From positions 1,555,001-1,619,000 of the forward strand of contig NADL03000590.1 of assembly GCA_002205965.3 (NCBI GenBank): 64,000 nucleotides of DNA. Direction: 5' to 3'. Below the pieces are notes generated by a model, which was given only the letters and a program-made list of their open reading frames with translations, was not told the DNA's origin and did no database searches. Below, one piece after another: positions 22,572 to 35,522 of the stretch. The number at the start of each line of letters is the position of its first letter. Position 1 is the stretch's first letter. This DNA comes from Kappaphycus alvarezii (Eukaryota; Rhodophyta; Florideophyceae; Gigartinales; Solieriaceae). Made by a program: the position numbers and the translations under genes.

Positions 22572-23833
22572 GTGACCTCGTCGAACCTCGCTATCAACTT
22601 ATCAGGTACGATATTCAGCTCCCCGATAGCGATGAAGTTTCTAAACGTGGCTTGGCTCATCACCTTAGTCAATCAGTCGGCTATGTTCTTTTGGGTTCGA
22701 ACGAAACAAATATCCCAAATGTTTATGTCCTTGGAAACTTCTCTGGATGCAGCGATGTCTAGAACCATAAGCTTTTCTGAAGTTCGAGAATCCTTCGATA
22801 TCACATCGAACAAACTTTTGCTATCCGAAAAAATTGTACTGGTGCGATTTTCTTTAGGATTGTTGCGAGTTCCTCCGAGATCGATACGGCAACATCAAAC
22901 ATATCTCTGAACTTGATGACCTCACCAGCTATAGCTGATCTTGTGATGCACCTGGAATTGTAATACTTGAACACGATCCGGGCTACCCTTCCATTTTCGT
23001 CTGCAAGTAATACGATATACCCAAGCTGTAACAATAATTCCGAATTGTTCGCAAATGAGGAGTCAGAAAAGCCGACGATCTTCAGTGAGTTTCGATCGAG
23101 CTTGCTCATCTTCAGGTGGACTCTGTGGTCTATAGCGTACTTGATAGCCCTTCTCAGTCTTTTTGATGATATTTTTCTTTTATTCGTGGAACATGCTTCC
23201 GGTAAATTGTACCAGTTTGGATATCTCAAAAACAAAGTCTGGACGGGAGTTAGATAGCCAGACAAGCTTCATGTGAATTGACCGAAAATTCTTGAAAGTG
23301 GCATCTGAAGGTGAAGATTATAGCTTCCTAAGATATGCTTGTTGGTCTACGATGAGGTTACCGTTCTTGTCTTGACTAAGGACAATGCCTGTGAACTCAG
23401 CTGAGAGGGGATATATAATCTTCTACTTGGAAGCGCTCTTTTGTTGGCTTTGAAACTTGTTTGAAAACATCATCCCAACAACACAGTAAATCATATACAT
23501 AATTAACACTTAATACCTTCAGTACAACACGGGATCGGTCTTAAGCGGAGTCATGTGAAGATCTCGGCGGTGGTGTTTATCCAAATTTGTGTGCCATAGA
23601 TCACCTGTATTGCACAGGCCGTAAAGAGGGCGGAGGAGTTGAAATCATTGATCTGGGTCGAGCTCGAATCCTGGTTCTGGCATTTTAATGAATAACTGTC
23701 GAGCAAGTGGTTCAGTAGACTGCAAAAATGCCTGCGTTATATCCGCTGTCCAAAGGTACCAACCAAAAACTGCCGGTAAGGTAAGAAGTAACAGAACAAA
23801 AAGCGGCCGAAGAGTTGCTAAAGAATATACCAT
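22572..23833 (-). pseudogene. Copia 2 reverse transcriptase and RNase H
   Basis: The frame 23645-23833 has TADITQAFLQSTEPLARQLF, the first catalytic block of copia RT. Frame-shifted pieces at 23300-23420 read FTGIVLSQDKNGNLIVDQQA, the RT connection. The frame 22801-23265 starts with NSRPDFVF-like residues in the adjoining frame and has KIVGFSDSSFANN, the RNase H start, then YYNSRCITRSAIAGEVIKF. Reading on across a shift at 22800-22910 gives SDSKSLFDVISKDSRTSEKL and NIADWLTKVMSQATF, the RNase H end. The YVDD box lies in the damaged part and was not seen. Confidence 0.7.
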
Positions 23834-24290
23834 GAAAGCTTTCAGCTTCTCTTGATGCCCTTCGGTGACATAATGGGCTTTATATTTTATTTTAACATCG
23901 ATAGGTCACTCAATTGACTGCAAAAATCGCCCGGGAAGGACGATTTCATCGGGAGGTATGTTTTTCTTGGGTATTACTTTAAACGTGCTACGTTCAATGA
24001 TTCCTTGAGTTTCTTTCTTCCCACTGCTTCCATCTATTTGCTATTTGCTGGATTCTCGGATGCGTCAATAATCTCAGTTGCCTTTACTTAAATATCGTTT
24101 GGCAATATGAATTGCGCCATACCCTTAACTAGGTAAATCATGAATGCGTGGGACAGATCGTCAGGGGCGTATTACGGTTTGACATAAGCAACATTAAAAT
24201 TTCGGGCAGCACTGTTGGTCTGATCGCGTACAAAGACCAATTGGGGTTGATATGCAACGCCTTTAATCTCGAACTACCCTAGCCATTAAC

Positions 24291-24985
24291 CTATCCTGTT
24301 GTTGACTTTTTTCCGCGCCACTGGAGCACCTTGTCCCCTGGCTGATAGCTGCGATCAGATGAAGGAGTTAATGCATGGGGAAGGGCACATCGCATTTTCG
24401 AACCAGCAATTTGGCTTTTCATCTCTCTGCAAGCGAGATGGGCGATTTCTGCTCGTTCTGCCATTTTTGAGCGACTGGGTCTCTGCTCAGGCGCTACTGA
24501 TATTTGCGTGAATTCTCCGAACATAAGCGCAGATGGCACAAGCCCTCCTGGGCCAAGGGTTTCATTCATTCATTGCATTCACGTCACTGGCAAGTGCTGG
24601 TCGCTTGTAAACATTTGGTCGAGCACCCTTTACTTTACGAAACGTTGTTCGCAGAGACTCATGGTACCGTTTTTCCTAAAATGAGGCTTGAGTGTGCTTC
24701 AAATCCCGTCTTTTCTACGCCATCATCATAAATACAGGCCATCTGAATGAATTTATCCCCGAACTGAGACCCTTGATAAGTTATTATCTTGTTTGGGAGG
24801 TCCGTATACACAGCTGCCCAGAAATAGCAAATATATTTCCAAATGTACTCAGTATATACAGTTGAGAGGAAACGGACCGCTCTGAATCGCGTTCCTTTAT
24901 CGACAATATGAAGCACTGGCTTGTTATCGATGTACATGATATAGATGATACTGCATTCGTTAAATTTACCATGTTCCTCTCCCAT
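24291..24985 (-). pseudogene. Copia 2 integrase
   Basis: The frame 24659-24985 gives YIMYIDNKPVLHIVDKGTRF (first catalytic Asp region), then WKYICYFWAAVYTDLPNKII and TYQGSQFG, where the usual second Asp of TDxG is replaced. The frame 24291-24569 carries the end of the integrase (LVPSALMFGEF, then a basic linker and SYQPGDKVLQWRGK). The part between 24570 and 24658, which should carry the catalytic Glu, is shifted. Confidence 0.6.
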
Positions 24986-25239
24986 AGTTACTCAAAACCT
25001 TGTTGGGGCGAGCTGAATCCTTTGTAAAGGGTCAAAGCGCAAGGAAAATTCCTGGAGTGTTCTCAGTCTCTCGCGTAGCTTCTTCACAGTGAGATATTTT
25101 ATTAAGGTCATATAGCATCTGTGCAGAAGGACGAAAGAGTTTTCTAGTCAGATTCGATAACTACACTCGTGTGAAATACATATCAATAGGGAATCGAATT
25201 GGAACGTAAAGATGCGATCGACGAGATCTGATCATGGGG

Positions 25240-25500
25240 ACTGACAGTTCGTCGAATTTGACGGTGTATCTTCGGTCGGTCTCTTCAGGAGCCTGTCGGG
25301 GATGGTACACTGTGTAATCGACTCATTGTCCACGGCATCTAATCCAAGCACTACTGGAATATCTGCGTCCAGATTTCCAGTGTAACAGTTATACTTGGAA
25401 CACCAATAGGTACATCCATGGGTAAATTTATCCTGCCGAGTGATCTGTACGTAGCATCAGCAAAGCAGAAACGACTCCTTGAAAGTAAATTCCTCTTGTA
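25240..25500 (-). pseudogene. Copia 2 aspartic protease remnant
   Basis: Minus-strand reading through a shift gives FADATYRSLGRINLPMDVP followed by LDADIPVVLGLDAVDNESI. The DIPxxLGLDxxD block is the copia protease signature and is cleaner than in copia 1. It sits between gag and integrase as expected. No ATG-started frame covers it. Confidence 0.5.
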
Positions 25501-25683
25501 ATGTATTCAAAGATCATGACATATTCTTTTCAGTTCCTTTCGAACAACTAAAGATTATAGTGATTCCATGTCACAAAAATACCCTAGGGACGTCTACAAC
25601 GTGTTTGAGATTTGAGGGTCCCGACGAAAACATAAGTCATATACACATTATTCCATGTCTGTACCTTGGTACTATTACCTCGC

Positions 25684-26950
25684 TTACTTCTGCGATGCAG
25701 GCGCGCAAAAAGTGCTTGACGTTTTGTTGCAGCTCCCCGCCGCCGAAACGAAAACACATCCGTGAATCGTTCTGCGCAGTTGACGAATGAGGCGTCTTTG
25801 ACAAGAGCTGTGTGACGTAGATAGATCTGTTTGTAGAATAGATGGCATTATGGTAAACGGTATCGGCAATGGAAAAGTACGCGTCACACGCTTCCAGTTC
25901 AGTTTCCTCGTCGTCGTTCTCGCTGGCACTAGATTCAGTGCTAACTTCTGACTCACTTTACTCATGCTCCTTGAAAATTTCAGCGAGAGTGTAGATGGAG
26001 GATTCTCCACGTTCAAGGCGGCGACAGTATGACCAGTAAGAGATTTCTTTGTAAAGCAATGTTTGGGGTTCCACGGTTCCCCGCATCTAAGAAACTCGTG
26101 ACGCCTACGAGAATCCTTAAAAAATTTGCTAGAAGGTCGGCCAGAACGACTCACAGTAGCCCCTCTCGCGATTCCACTCCTGAGATTGCGGCGGTACTGT
26201 CGAGGGTTACGACCATACCTCATCATGTTTTTTCCCATCTCTCTCCCAAAACCGCGATTCTAACCTGTGATTTGGCTCAAGTTCTGAATTGATTCATTTG
26301 ATGTAGTGACAGACTTATTGAACGAGTAGTTTTGAGAGTTTATACTCTGAATAGGGATCTTCGACCTTTCTTGATACTCCGTTACTACCTTTCGAAATAA
26401 GTAGGTATTATGAGAGTCTGTGTAGAAGTCCAGAGGACTCAGTGAGGTGACCTCGTTGATTTAATCAACCAGTTTTCCTCTGGGCGGATGTGTGAAGCGG
26501 CTGCTTGATCCATGAATGTCCTTAAACTTGTTTATAACGTCTTGAGTGAATTCATGCGTTAAATTTACGAGATGGCAAAGCCAAATATTCTAACGGATAG
26601 ATTTCTCATTAGTGTGTGTTTCTGAAACCCTGACACTGTCGATAAGCGCAATTGGAATCTATTCGAATCCATAACGTTCAGCTACTTAAAATAAAATTTT
26701 GACGTGGAAAAGCGGCATGGAGAAGAACTTTTCCCAGGAGATGAACTACGGAGCAGGAAGAATATCCACCAAGCACTCCGCAAGGTCATTGGGATCTGGT
26801 AAGCCAAAAGAAGCTTCAGGGGCGGAGCCGGTGGGCGCAACGGGAATAGTGAAGAATGCCAGCGTTCCCTTGGCTGCATTCAAGACCATAGGCGGAAGAA
26901 CATCATTCAATGATGGAGACGATATCATTCTGAGGATCTGATCACACTCT
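25684..26950 (-). pseudogene. Copia 2 gag
   Basis: The minus frame 25684-26238 extends upstream in the same frame, with few stops, to about 26650. It contains a basic region (YGRNPRQYRRNLRSGIARGA) and FLRCGEPWNPKHCF, a weak zinc-knuckle-like CX..HxxC. Upstream residues (FTQDVINKFKDIHGSSSRFT, SPLDFYTDSHNTYLFRKVVT) are hydrophilic and gag-like. Plus-strand frames at 26699-26941 are shadows. The N-terminus is not defined. Confidence 0.45.
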
Positions 26951-28100
26951 TACTTGAACTGATTGCGGTAAAGTGGCAGAATCTTGCGTACATTTGAATG
27001 ATGTGTTCAAATGTATCTTGGCATGTATGACGTCGGAGTGAACGACAGAGAAGAAATCAACAGTAACAAGCTTGCTAACGGTGAATACGGGATGTTTTCA
27101 ACAGATTGCGGGGAAAAAAGAATCAAGATTGCAGTGTTATACCGCGACTATTGACTGCAGCTGTAAGCATGTACTACCAACCTTATTTGATCAACTACAG
27201 TGGCAAAGTGTTAGGTAAATAAAAATGCTTTATTGAAGAGAACGTGCCGACGCGGGGGCGTTAGTGGAGCTACGGATTCGGCGTGAATTGTAAGTAGCGT
27301 TACTCATCGATGATCTTGAGCCAGCGTCGGCGAGGTGCGGGTGAGCTATTAGATTTTTAACCAGCAAATGTGTGCCAAACTGCGTCTGAAGTAAGTTGGG
27401 CACCTGAACATTACAGTAAAAATTGAAAAAACCAGACAAGTAATTTCATTTTACGCCCTGAATGTAGATTTAACCCTCGCTGAAACCCGTGTTCCAAAAT
27501 AAGTTAGCACTTTATCCCCGTTCAGTTCATTTCTGCAATACTATCTAGCAGAATTAACAAATTTACTCCAAATAACTTCAAAAGAATTACAAAATGATTG
27601 AATACTGCCATCTGTAAGTTTTCCTCTAATCCGTACTCAAATTCAATTTGGAAAGGCCAGACTATTGCATCAAATGATTGTCATCCATTCTCATAATTTT
27701 GAATCAGGTGGCTACGTTCTGCGTGTTTCGTGGCACGACAAATTACAGACGCCACACCTGTGGGACAAATAGTGTAGTTAAGTTTCTGATACAAGCGAGT
27801 CTTCACTTCCCCAGTAGAACATCGCTGCGAGACGCGACAACTGCCGCGAATTTCTCCATGACTTTGTGTGATTTCTCGGAAGGTGAGCCCAGAAATTCAA
27901 AAGCCACCGCCACATAATTAAATACTAACCTCGATCGTCCTGGCACGACCTCGCCAGGAATGGGAGCCACTTTGGCGGCCAAGTATCTCTTCTTCCGCTT
28001 TTCTGCTGCATTGCCTATTGCTCGCGCTTTCCGTTCTCCCACTAACATATAGCTCTCCTGTAATAGCTAGGATACGGAGTCAAGGAGGTATTCAGCAACT
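26951..28100. other. Unassigned; minus ORF 27803-28048
   Basis: A minus-strand frame of 81 codons at 27803-28048 starts with a basic MLVGERKARAIGNAAEKRKK and continues with KVAPIPGEVVPGRSRL; it is GC-richer than its surroundings and looks protein-like. A GTTAGT at the end of the codons for RSRL could be a splice donor, which would make this the first exon of a host gene. I cannot name it. The 5' LTR of copia 2 would be expected here but was not found. Confidence 0.25.
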
Positions 28101-30397
28101 TTAGAGCCAGATATTTCCCCCTGAAACCAATACTTGACAGGAAATAGTTAAATTAGCTAGTTCACTCGATAAAGCCTGGTGAATTGAAGCAGCATTTCTT
28201 TCTTCCGACAAATTTCTTTTTTTCAAACTAGCTAGTTAGAGAGCAGCTCAATACCGTAACATTTTTATTCCAAGCATTAATAGAAATCTTTAAAGGACGT
28301 TTGTGCTATTGAAATGTACAAATATTAAGGACAAAAACATGATAAATATAAGAACCGCAATGCAGGTATAAAAATAAAGATTTACAATGGAAATAATACC
28401 TACAGATCAGTTTTCTCTGCAAAGAAGATCAGCAAAAAATATTCTACTTGCCTATAGACAATCAAATTTTCATCTAAAATAGAGAAATTAACCTTCCGTC
28501 GGCATTTGTGTTCTTCTAAATAGAAATGGAACCAGAGAAATACTGTTCAATCAGTATTAGACTGCTTCTGTGGATTTTTGATGGCATTTTTTGAAGTAAT
28601 TCTTTTTTATTAACCTCGAAAAATGATCTTTGTGCTAGGTTCTTTGCATACTACCCTTTAAGGTCAAAAGCTTCTATCAAAGAGCTTGAAACCAATAAAA
28701 CTGATACTTGTACCCATTCATTCTCTGATGGAATATGAAAAACTATAAATTAGCATCAGATTCGGTTGTTTGGCATCAGTACTTACTATTTAACCAGAAA
28801 CTTTACGGCTAGGTATGTTTTTATGAAGGAATAAATCAGGGTGAAGTTCTCGGATCCTTCAGAATCACACCAAAGGTTATTTTTCTCAATCATTTGTACC
28901 TTTTTCTGGTGTCTAGATGCAGTGAAGGACCGTAAAAAAACGTCAAGTAGCCATAAAATACATATAATGTACTTTTAATTTTTGCAAAGTTCTAAGCAAA
29001 TATATAGGTAGCTTAAGGGCTGTAAACTTTTTTTCGCTGATGGAGCCTATAGCTCATGGTACTGTGCTTCTTCAGAATACATCACAAATTTTTAAGCTGG
29101 TTGTAAAGAAAACGCCGAGTATCGCGAGATATATCGTATGTGCTGGCATCATTCGTTAACTAGTATGAAACTGCTACCCATGTTGCATAAATCTGCTGTA
29201 CTATATAAAATGCAGTTTTTTATACTAAATTTTTCTGTTTACACTGCACGTGCAGCGAAAAATCCATTTTCTTCCATAATGTATTTTTTTTCAAAGTTTT
29301 ACCCTCTGAAAGGTTCTTTACATGTGGAATATGTGAGTACAAATCTGTAATGACTTCCTACTTTACGACTGTCTAATTCCAATATTATATTATATAATAG
29401 TACCATTCTAGGCGTCTTGGAGATAAAGAATTGTACCCTTTTGATTTTGCCTCGTACTAAGATAAAGGATCGGAAATAGGCTCCGAAAGTTTCATATACG
29501 TCCTTAAACGGAAGTAAAGTAATCCACTATCAATCAAATGCTGTCTAGGAACGTTTATAAACAAGTAAATTGTATGAAAAGAACCCTTAGGAAATTAGAG
29601 ATGGATTTGGAGGACCAAGTAGGAGTAATCTTGTGTTATAGGAGATTTAGTCTTTCTGTACGACAATTATTGAGGGAGCTGAGTGTTTAGAGAGAACGGA
29701 ACGAAGGAGAGGAGAAAGGCAAGCGACATTTTTACTTGCCACAGTTAGAGGCTGACCTCATGTTGTTGATCTTGATCCATAGTTAGTAAGGTAAACTAAA
29801 AATGAAAAGGACTACCAGATTGAGCTTTTATAAAACATATATAAATTACTAGCTCAGTGTAGGCTGAAATTTATCGAGGGATACCTCAAAGTTTCCGGGA
29901 ACTATATTAATAAAATGTGATTAATTTTTACTAAAATTTGTATTAGTTCTGTTCTTGAATAAGATCATTAATTTAATCTGCGCAATTTATCTTACGGAAA
30001 ATATCCCACTTTGATTGTCGCTACTGAAAATTTCAGAGAAATGTGCAGACACTAACAAGTAGATCCTAACTAAATAGGTCTCTTAATTACCTGAATGGTA
30101 CAATACAGTTCCCTACATTTCCTTTCAGGGATAAAATCATTGAGAAAAAAAGATGCAGCTTGCTGAACGACTCAGGTCGCAAAATGTGAAATTATTTCAC
30201 CAAGAAATAATCTTGCCTTGGATTTTAAGTCTCAGGAGTGAAATAAGAAGAAATGAAATACATGAAACCGACGGATTCAAACCACTGAATTTATTCATTT
30301 CCCTGTAGTAATTTCCGAATTGGAAAATCTTAGCGACTTATCCTGTTCTATGGGGTTCTATTTCTATGAGAAAAGCCTTAAAAGAGAAGGAAAGATG
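28101..30397. other. AT-rich DNA, no gene seen
   Basis: The sequence is AT-rich with frequent stops in all frames. Only one frame above 60 codons (29138-29350) is present, and its composition looks random. No element remnants were recognised. Confidence 0.4.
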
Positions 30398-30657
30398 TGT
30401 AATGAAGTTTTTGTATTCCTCTCAAAAGAGAAAGATCCCTGGGTGTTTATTTCAACGTCGTTGTCACCTAGAAATGGGGGAACCGAGAACCGGTAAAGTA
30501 ATTCCAATTACTAATTACGCTAATTACCAATTCAAATTGTAATGTACAGTAGCATCGTGTACTGTACCACAGAAATGAATGTGGGAGGTACTAATGTATC
30601 TCATCAATGAATTACGGATGCGCATGTGCGCCGTAGAGATCCGACTTGTCGGTTACA
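30398..30657 (-). repeat. 3' LTR of gypsy element 1
   Basis: It starts TGTAATGAAG and ends CGGTTACA on the plus strand (TGTAA..TTACA). It aligns to 35523-35782 without gaps, with 19 differences. It contains GTACAGT and ACTGTACC. Confidence 0.85.
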
Positions 30658-30668
30658 CTCCCTCTTTC
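30658..30668 (-). promoter_or_regulatory. Polypurine tract
   Basis: On the minus strand GAAAGAGGGAG abuts the TGTAACC start of the 3' LTR. This is the usual place of the primer for plus-strand cDNA synthesis. Confidence 0.65.
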
Positions 30669-32250
30669 AAATAGCAAGGATGTTCCGAGCTTTGTCGGCA
30701 AGATCTCGAGGAGTGTTCTTGCGATTGAGCAGGCGCTCAAGCATGCGCGGGACACCCTCATACAACCTTTGGATCGGTTCCAGGGTGTCTTTCGAATTCG
30801 GTAAACCCTTCCAGCGGACAACGAAATAGAGTCCGTCAGAGTGTTCTTCTATCTGCATCAGTCGGGAAACAACCATTCCGGTTTCGGAGGAGAGCACGTG
30901 ACTCGTCAGAGCTTCCACATTTAATGTCGGATCATGGCAGAACCTCAGTCTACTACCCTGAATGCTGTCCGATTTTCCGGTTCGTAGGTCTTCAACCTCG
31001 TAGACATAGTCGTTAATCGCCTTGACTACGCATCTCGGGCCGTGCCAACGGAGAGAAAGTTTCTCCCCGGCGAAGAACTCGTCCCTGACGACAAGAAAAA
31101 AGTCTCCTTCCGTAAATTTCGGTAATTTTCCGACCTGAGCGGACTTGCGAGACCTTTCGCGGTTCTCGCATACAGTATCCCGAATGATCGGATGAAGTTC
31201 CGCGACGCGGTCCTTCAGTGTAGAAACGTTAAGTAAACGTTCCAGCTTTGCCTCGTCTACAGTGACGGGCTTCCCAACCGAACTTCGGAGAAAAGTAGCA
31301 ATGGATAGAGTAGGTTCGCGACCCATGAATCCGGTTATCGGTGAAATATTTCCGCGTGACGGTGAAGGAGCGTTGTTCAGTGCGCTCTGCACGAGCGGCA
31401 AAATGTCCGGCCACTCGGTAAACTTCAGTTGCAACTCCGACATGACGGAACGGAAGGCTCGAAGCAATTCCTTGCCGAGTCTTTCCACAGCACGGTTACT
31501 CTACGGACTGTACGGTAGCGCGAAATGGTGTGGTACCTTGAGGCCTTTCGTGATAAGCCTTACCGTCTCATTTCGGAAATGTGTCGGGTCATCCGACATG
31601 AGTCCATTTGGGACTCCGAACGCGGCACACCAGTCGATGATGGCTACCGCCGCGTTCTCAGCCGATGTATCGGAAAATGGAAAAAACTATTTGTAGTCGG
31701 AATGGTCGTCTCTCAACATGAGGACGTACTTCGCACCATCCGAACTCGGACCAAGCTCGATATAATCGAATTGGAGAAGGTTACATGGACCTGTACTGCG
31801 AACAGCCGGACCGAACGGACGCGGTATCTTCCCCCTCCAATTGTCGATAGACAATGGATACAAGCGCGGACGAAGGACCGGATATCGGATGTCATCGTAG
31901 ACCAAAAGTAGTGCTTGTGTAGCACTCTTTCAGTTGAATCCCGACCTCGGTGACCGGAAGGACCGGTGTGCGCAATGATGCGCAGGCTCAATTGTAAATC
32001 CGAACAACTGTCGGGAATCCAAACGGCACCGATTGGGTTGCGCCACAAGCGATCTTCCATGGCCAATTGTGGCGGGCGTTCCGACTCGGCGGTTGATTGC
32101 GCATCCGAAAGCTCGGTAGTGAAAGGCCATGCAAAATCTTCTGCGGAAGAAGATGGAAGTTCTGGAATCCGGATGAGTCTCCGTAAAGTTGGGGGTGCAG
32201 ACCATCGTCCAAGAAGGTCGGCCCACACGTTACCATTTCCCTTAATATGA
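30667..32250 (-). pseudogene. Gypsy 1 integrase with chromodomain
   Basis: Upstream pieces (31713-32228) give the connection (WADLLGRWSAP) and the HHCC finger (AHTGPSGHRGRDSTERVL, then FVRACIHCLS). The frame 31687-31905 gives LLQFDYIELGPSSDGAKYVL with the first catalytic Asp. The second Asp is in SDDPTHFRNE (usual G replaced by D). The long frame 30667-31488 (273 codons) has the catalytic Glu region (MERLGKELLRAF), KLSLRWHGPRCVVKAINDYV (GPY/F module) and a chromodomain, SRLMQIEEHSDGLYFVVRWK with its aromatic residues. The chromodomain is thought to guide integration to particular chromatin. A stop at about 31500 and further shifts break it. Confidence 0.75.
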
Positions 32251-33690
32251 AAGCACGTGTAATTTTAAAGGCTTAGCCTTACCGTTCATCGGAGTACCTT
32301 ACGTAGGGTAGTCTGGGACAAATCCGGTACGACGGAAAGTGGATCAAACAGAAAGATAAGGTTGTTATGATCAGTGTACAGAGCGGCAATTCAATGAATC
32401 CGATCTACGGTAGCCAGTATGGCAAAGGCTTTCTTCTCGAGGGTGGACCAACAGAATCGTGTCGGAATAAATCTTCCAGATAGGAAAGCAAAGGGATCGT
32501 GACGCTGTTCATTGTGCGGTAGTTTTAGGTCTTCAGCGGGGACTGCGTTGCAATACCCGAAAAAACGGAATCCGAAGCGTCAGTGTACATGCAAAGGCGC
32601 TTTGTCACGTCGCGATGTGACAAAGTGACCTGGTTGGCCAAGGCATTCTTGCATGTCTCGAACGCGGCCAAATGTTCGTCGCCCCAACCGAGGGCGGAAA
32701 GCTTGAACAAGGAAACGGAAACTTTTGTCCGCTTGCCGGCTCGGTCATAGACAGTCTCCATAAACTTGTGGAGAGGTGCAATTAGATCCGTAAACTTCGG
32801 AATACCATTCTTAACCCACGTTAGAGCGCAGATGAACTGCTGAAGGTGAGCACCGGTTTTCGGAGGTTCCATCTTGAGTAATACGTCTAGACGGCGAGGA
32901 GCGTTGCGAGTTAAGTCTTCGGATATGAAACGACCGCACCATAGGATTTCTTTTGCAAACAAGATGCACTTTGCAGGGTGCAACTTGATGTTGTAAGCCG
33001 CGCAAATTTGGAGCATCTCACGTACAGTACCGATAATACCGGACACGGTCTTGTCATGGAGAAGGATGTCATCCAGCTATGCAAGTAACTTATTCCGAAG
33101 ACTCGGTGGAATGACCTCGGCAAGTGCAGACTGCAGATGCGCCACGGCATTTGTTGTACCGCAGCACTCGGGTCGGCGAAAAAATACCCTCCAGGGTAAT
33201 GAAAGATTGAAAAGTCCGGGAAGCTGGGTCCAGTTCGAGCTGCCAGTAGCCATGCGACAGGTCGAATGTCACGAAATACCGAGAGTCGGAAATTTCTCCA
33301 AGGTCGTGCTCAATTTTGGGCTTGGGAAACTTGTTTTTCACAGTAAACTTATTGACCGGGCGTAGGTCTACCGTGAATCGGAATTTCGCAGGACCGGGTT
33401 TCGGAACCAACCAGGGCGCGCATGCCCAAGGGGATGTTGGATTCGGGTACGCCATGTCGTGGCACACCAGTTAATTCGTCATATCGGTAAGGAAATCTCT
33501 CTTTTCTTAAGAGTAGTTCCGAAGTCGGACCTTGATGGGCTTGGCATCAGGGGTCAGCTCGATCCGAATAGGTCGGAGCTTAGCCGGTGGACTGGATGAA
33601 AACGAAATGCGGAACACGTCCACATTCTCGTCGATGAGTTTCTCGAGTGTCCCGGCTTCCGATTTGGGTAATCCGTTTTCTCGGGCGGCT
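32251..33690 (-). pseudogene. Gypsy 1 reverse transcriptase and RNase H
   Basis: The frame 33090-33467 gives WACAPWLVPKPGPAKFRFTV, DLRPVNKFTVKNKFPKPKIE and YFVTFDLSHGYWQLELDP, the early RT blocks with the first catalytic Asp. A shift follows; LDDILLHDK (the YxDD position) straddles the next break near 33070. The frame 32525-33046 continues with the thumb (YNIKLHPAKCILFAKEILWC) and RNase H (LCMYTDASDSVFSGIATQ). RNase H ends through stops with LCTDHNNLIFLFDP near 32380. Order and spacing are normal for Ty3 elements. Confidence 0.75.
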
Positions 33691-34300
33691 TATTTTATAT
33701 TCCGAACTTCGGAGAGAATATTCTCATGCTGCTCTGAATCGACCGGGTCTAACAGCGATGCATCCGGAAACGGATCTTCTTCCGTTCTGGTGGTGTAGAA
33801 GTTAACGCGCGGCCGATCTTCCGGTACGCGGTTCTTCTTTGTTTCCGATTCATCGGAGCTTCTGTCTTTTCCCGAACTGCAGGGGTTGTTTACCGAATTG
33901 TCGGTCTTGATGCGGTTCAGTCTCGCAAACATCATGCGGCTGATCGTACCGCCGCGATTTCCGATTGTCGGATTCCCTACATGGGAGCAGTCAGATCCGT
34001 CGAGTACGGAGCGATTATTCTCCAGGAGGGTACGCGTGTCCACCTGGAGATGCCGGAGTACCGGAAGTCCGATGATCAGGTCCTCGCAGGTGATTTCATC
34101 GTCCGCAAAGAGGAAGGACACATTGGCGAGGGCCAGCTGCCCCGACGCCAACTGAAAGACCGTCCTTGGAACCGTCCATGATCGGTAAAAAGAGAACTAT
34201 TGCGCATCGTCTCCGGTCTACAAGGCAACCTGAATCTGCACCGGGTCGATGGCGCAGATTTTTCCGATACCTCGGATTGCTGCTTGCTCAGCGAGAGTCT
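33690..34300 (-). pseudogene. Gypsy 1 aspartic protease and linker
   Basis: The frame end at 34218 contains ATGRCADGSDDSLVSKTLAE, whose DGSD corresponds to the retropepsin DSGA/DDGS catalytic loop. The shifted frame 33690-34151 continues with SFLFADDEITCEDLIIGLPV, the protease C-terminal LIIGxPVL block, and a long acidic linker. The linker precedes RT, as in related elements. Confidence 0.6.
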
Positions 34301-35449
34301 TGGAAACGAGACTATCGTCACTTCCATCAGCACACCGGCCGGTCGCGGAGATATTTGCACGATCGTCCGAGACTTCAACCGGACAAGACGGTGAATCCGA
34401 TTCTTCGGGTACTGTATTCCGAACTTTCGGTTTGCTCATGCGGCCTGTCGTAGCCCTGCCTTGATCACCGGTTGTTGCGGACCGCTTGTCGGATGTTTGG
34501 CTGCAAGTTGAATGGGAAGGGCCATCATGGGCCTTCGCAGCCGCAAGGTTGGAGAGAAATTTTGCTTTCTCCTCATCCGTCGAGTCGGGACAATCGCGGA
34601 CCCAATGAAGGGAGCCCTTGGCCTTGCATGGACCATGGGGGCAAAATGGTGGTTGACGGAAAGACTTCCCTGTCCGGTTCTTCGGAGTACCAGAAACCGA
34701 ACCAGTCAGATTGGGCTTGTCCTTGTCATTGTTCCGGCTACGTTTTGGCTTGTTGCTGCGAGAATCTTCCCACTTCTGCCTTGGACCGTTGTCCGAGAGC
34801 TGAAACGCTTCCGATACACGGATTGCATGTTGCATGAACTTCGGGAAATCTTTCCTACAGTCAAGATGTGCAAAATCCAAATCCGATTCTAAGCGGTCTT
34901 GTAACGTCTTCGCCTTGACGGCAGGCAGTACATAATATAATGCAGCCTTCTGGTTAGACTTGAGTAACCATGCTAAACCGTTACGACGGAGAATATTTTA
35001 ATAAGACATGAACAGAGATTCCATGCGCGATCTCGCATTCTTGTCGGTCATATCCATCCGTAAATCGGTACGGACGATACTGTTCACGGTGTCAAGCTTG
35101 ACAGCATCCCGGGATTTTCCGGCTTTCTTTTCGAGGTAAGCACTCAGCGCGGGGTCTGTTAATCCGCCATAATCGGAAAAACCTTCGATGAAACCGAGAG
35201 CCAACGCGGACTCGATAGTTTCCGGGTCAACACAAAACTTGAGGTTGACCGGACGGATAGCTTCCGTCGTGGTATTTCCGGAAGCGGTGAGTTGCTGCGT
35301 CGGGAAGCAATCTCGCGCGTGTACTGGTCGTACAAGCGGAGAAAGATCCGTATAGATTCGGCATCCGAGCGAATCAATCGTGGATGATTCACCGATGTTG
35401 AAACGGTAGGCGCAAACGTGCACGTAGAAGAGCTGTGTTGTTCGCTCAT
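34218..35449 (-). pseudogene. Gypsy 1 gag
   Basis: Gag starts at the ATG at 35447-35449 (MSEQHSSSTCTFAPTVSTSV) and continues across a frameshift in the frame 34998-35423 (LKFCVDPETIESALALGFIE, SAYLEKKAGKSRDAVKLDTV) and, after a stop, in 34218-34880. The last part is basic and ends in a zinc-knuckle-like CPHGPCKAKGSLHWVRDCP (C..C..H..DC). Gag forms the particle core. Overlapping plus-strand frames at 34166-34892 are shadows. Confidence 0.65.
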
Positions 35450-35522
35450 TTCCGGTTGTCGGTGAAGAATAGTTGATCGAAAATCTTGAATGAAGAAACC
35501 GTTACTTCAGGGGAGTGATCAC

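Larger units (their letters stand above)
22560..26950 (-). mobile_element. Ty1/copia element 2, decayed
   Basis: Minus-strand order from right to left is gag, protease, integrase, RT, RNase H, as in copia element 1. No matching LTR pair could be found at either side, so the ends are set by the outermost recognisable coding parts. Every part has stops or shifts. It differs from copia 1 clearly at the protein level, so it is a separate family or subfamily. Confidence 0.65.

Noticed and set aside
33051-34892. Plus-strand frames of 64-126 codons
   Set aside because: They are shadows of gypsy 1 gag and RT, which are on the minus strand and show clear domains.
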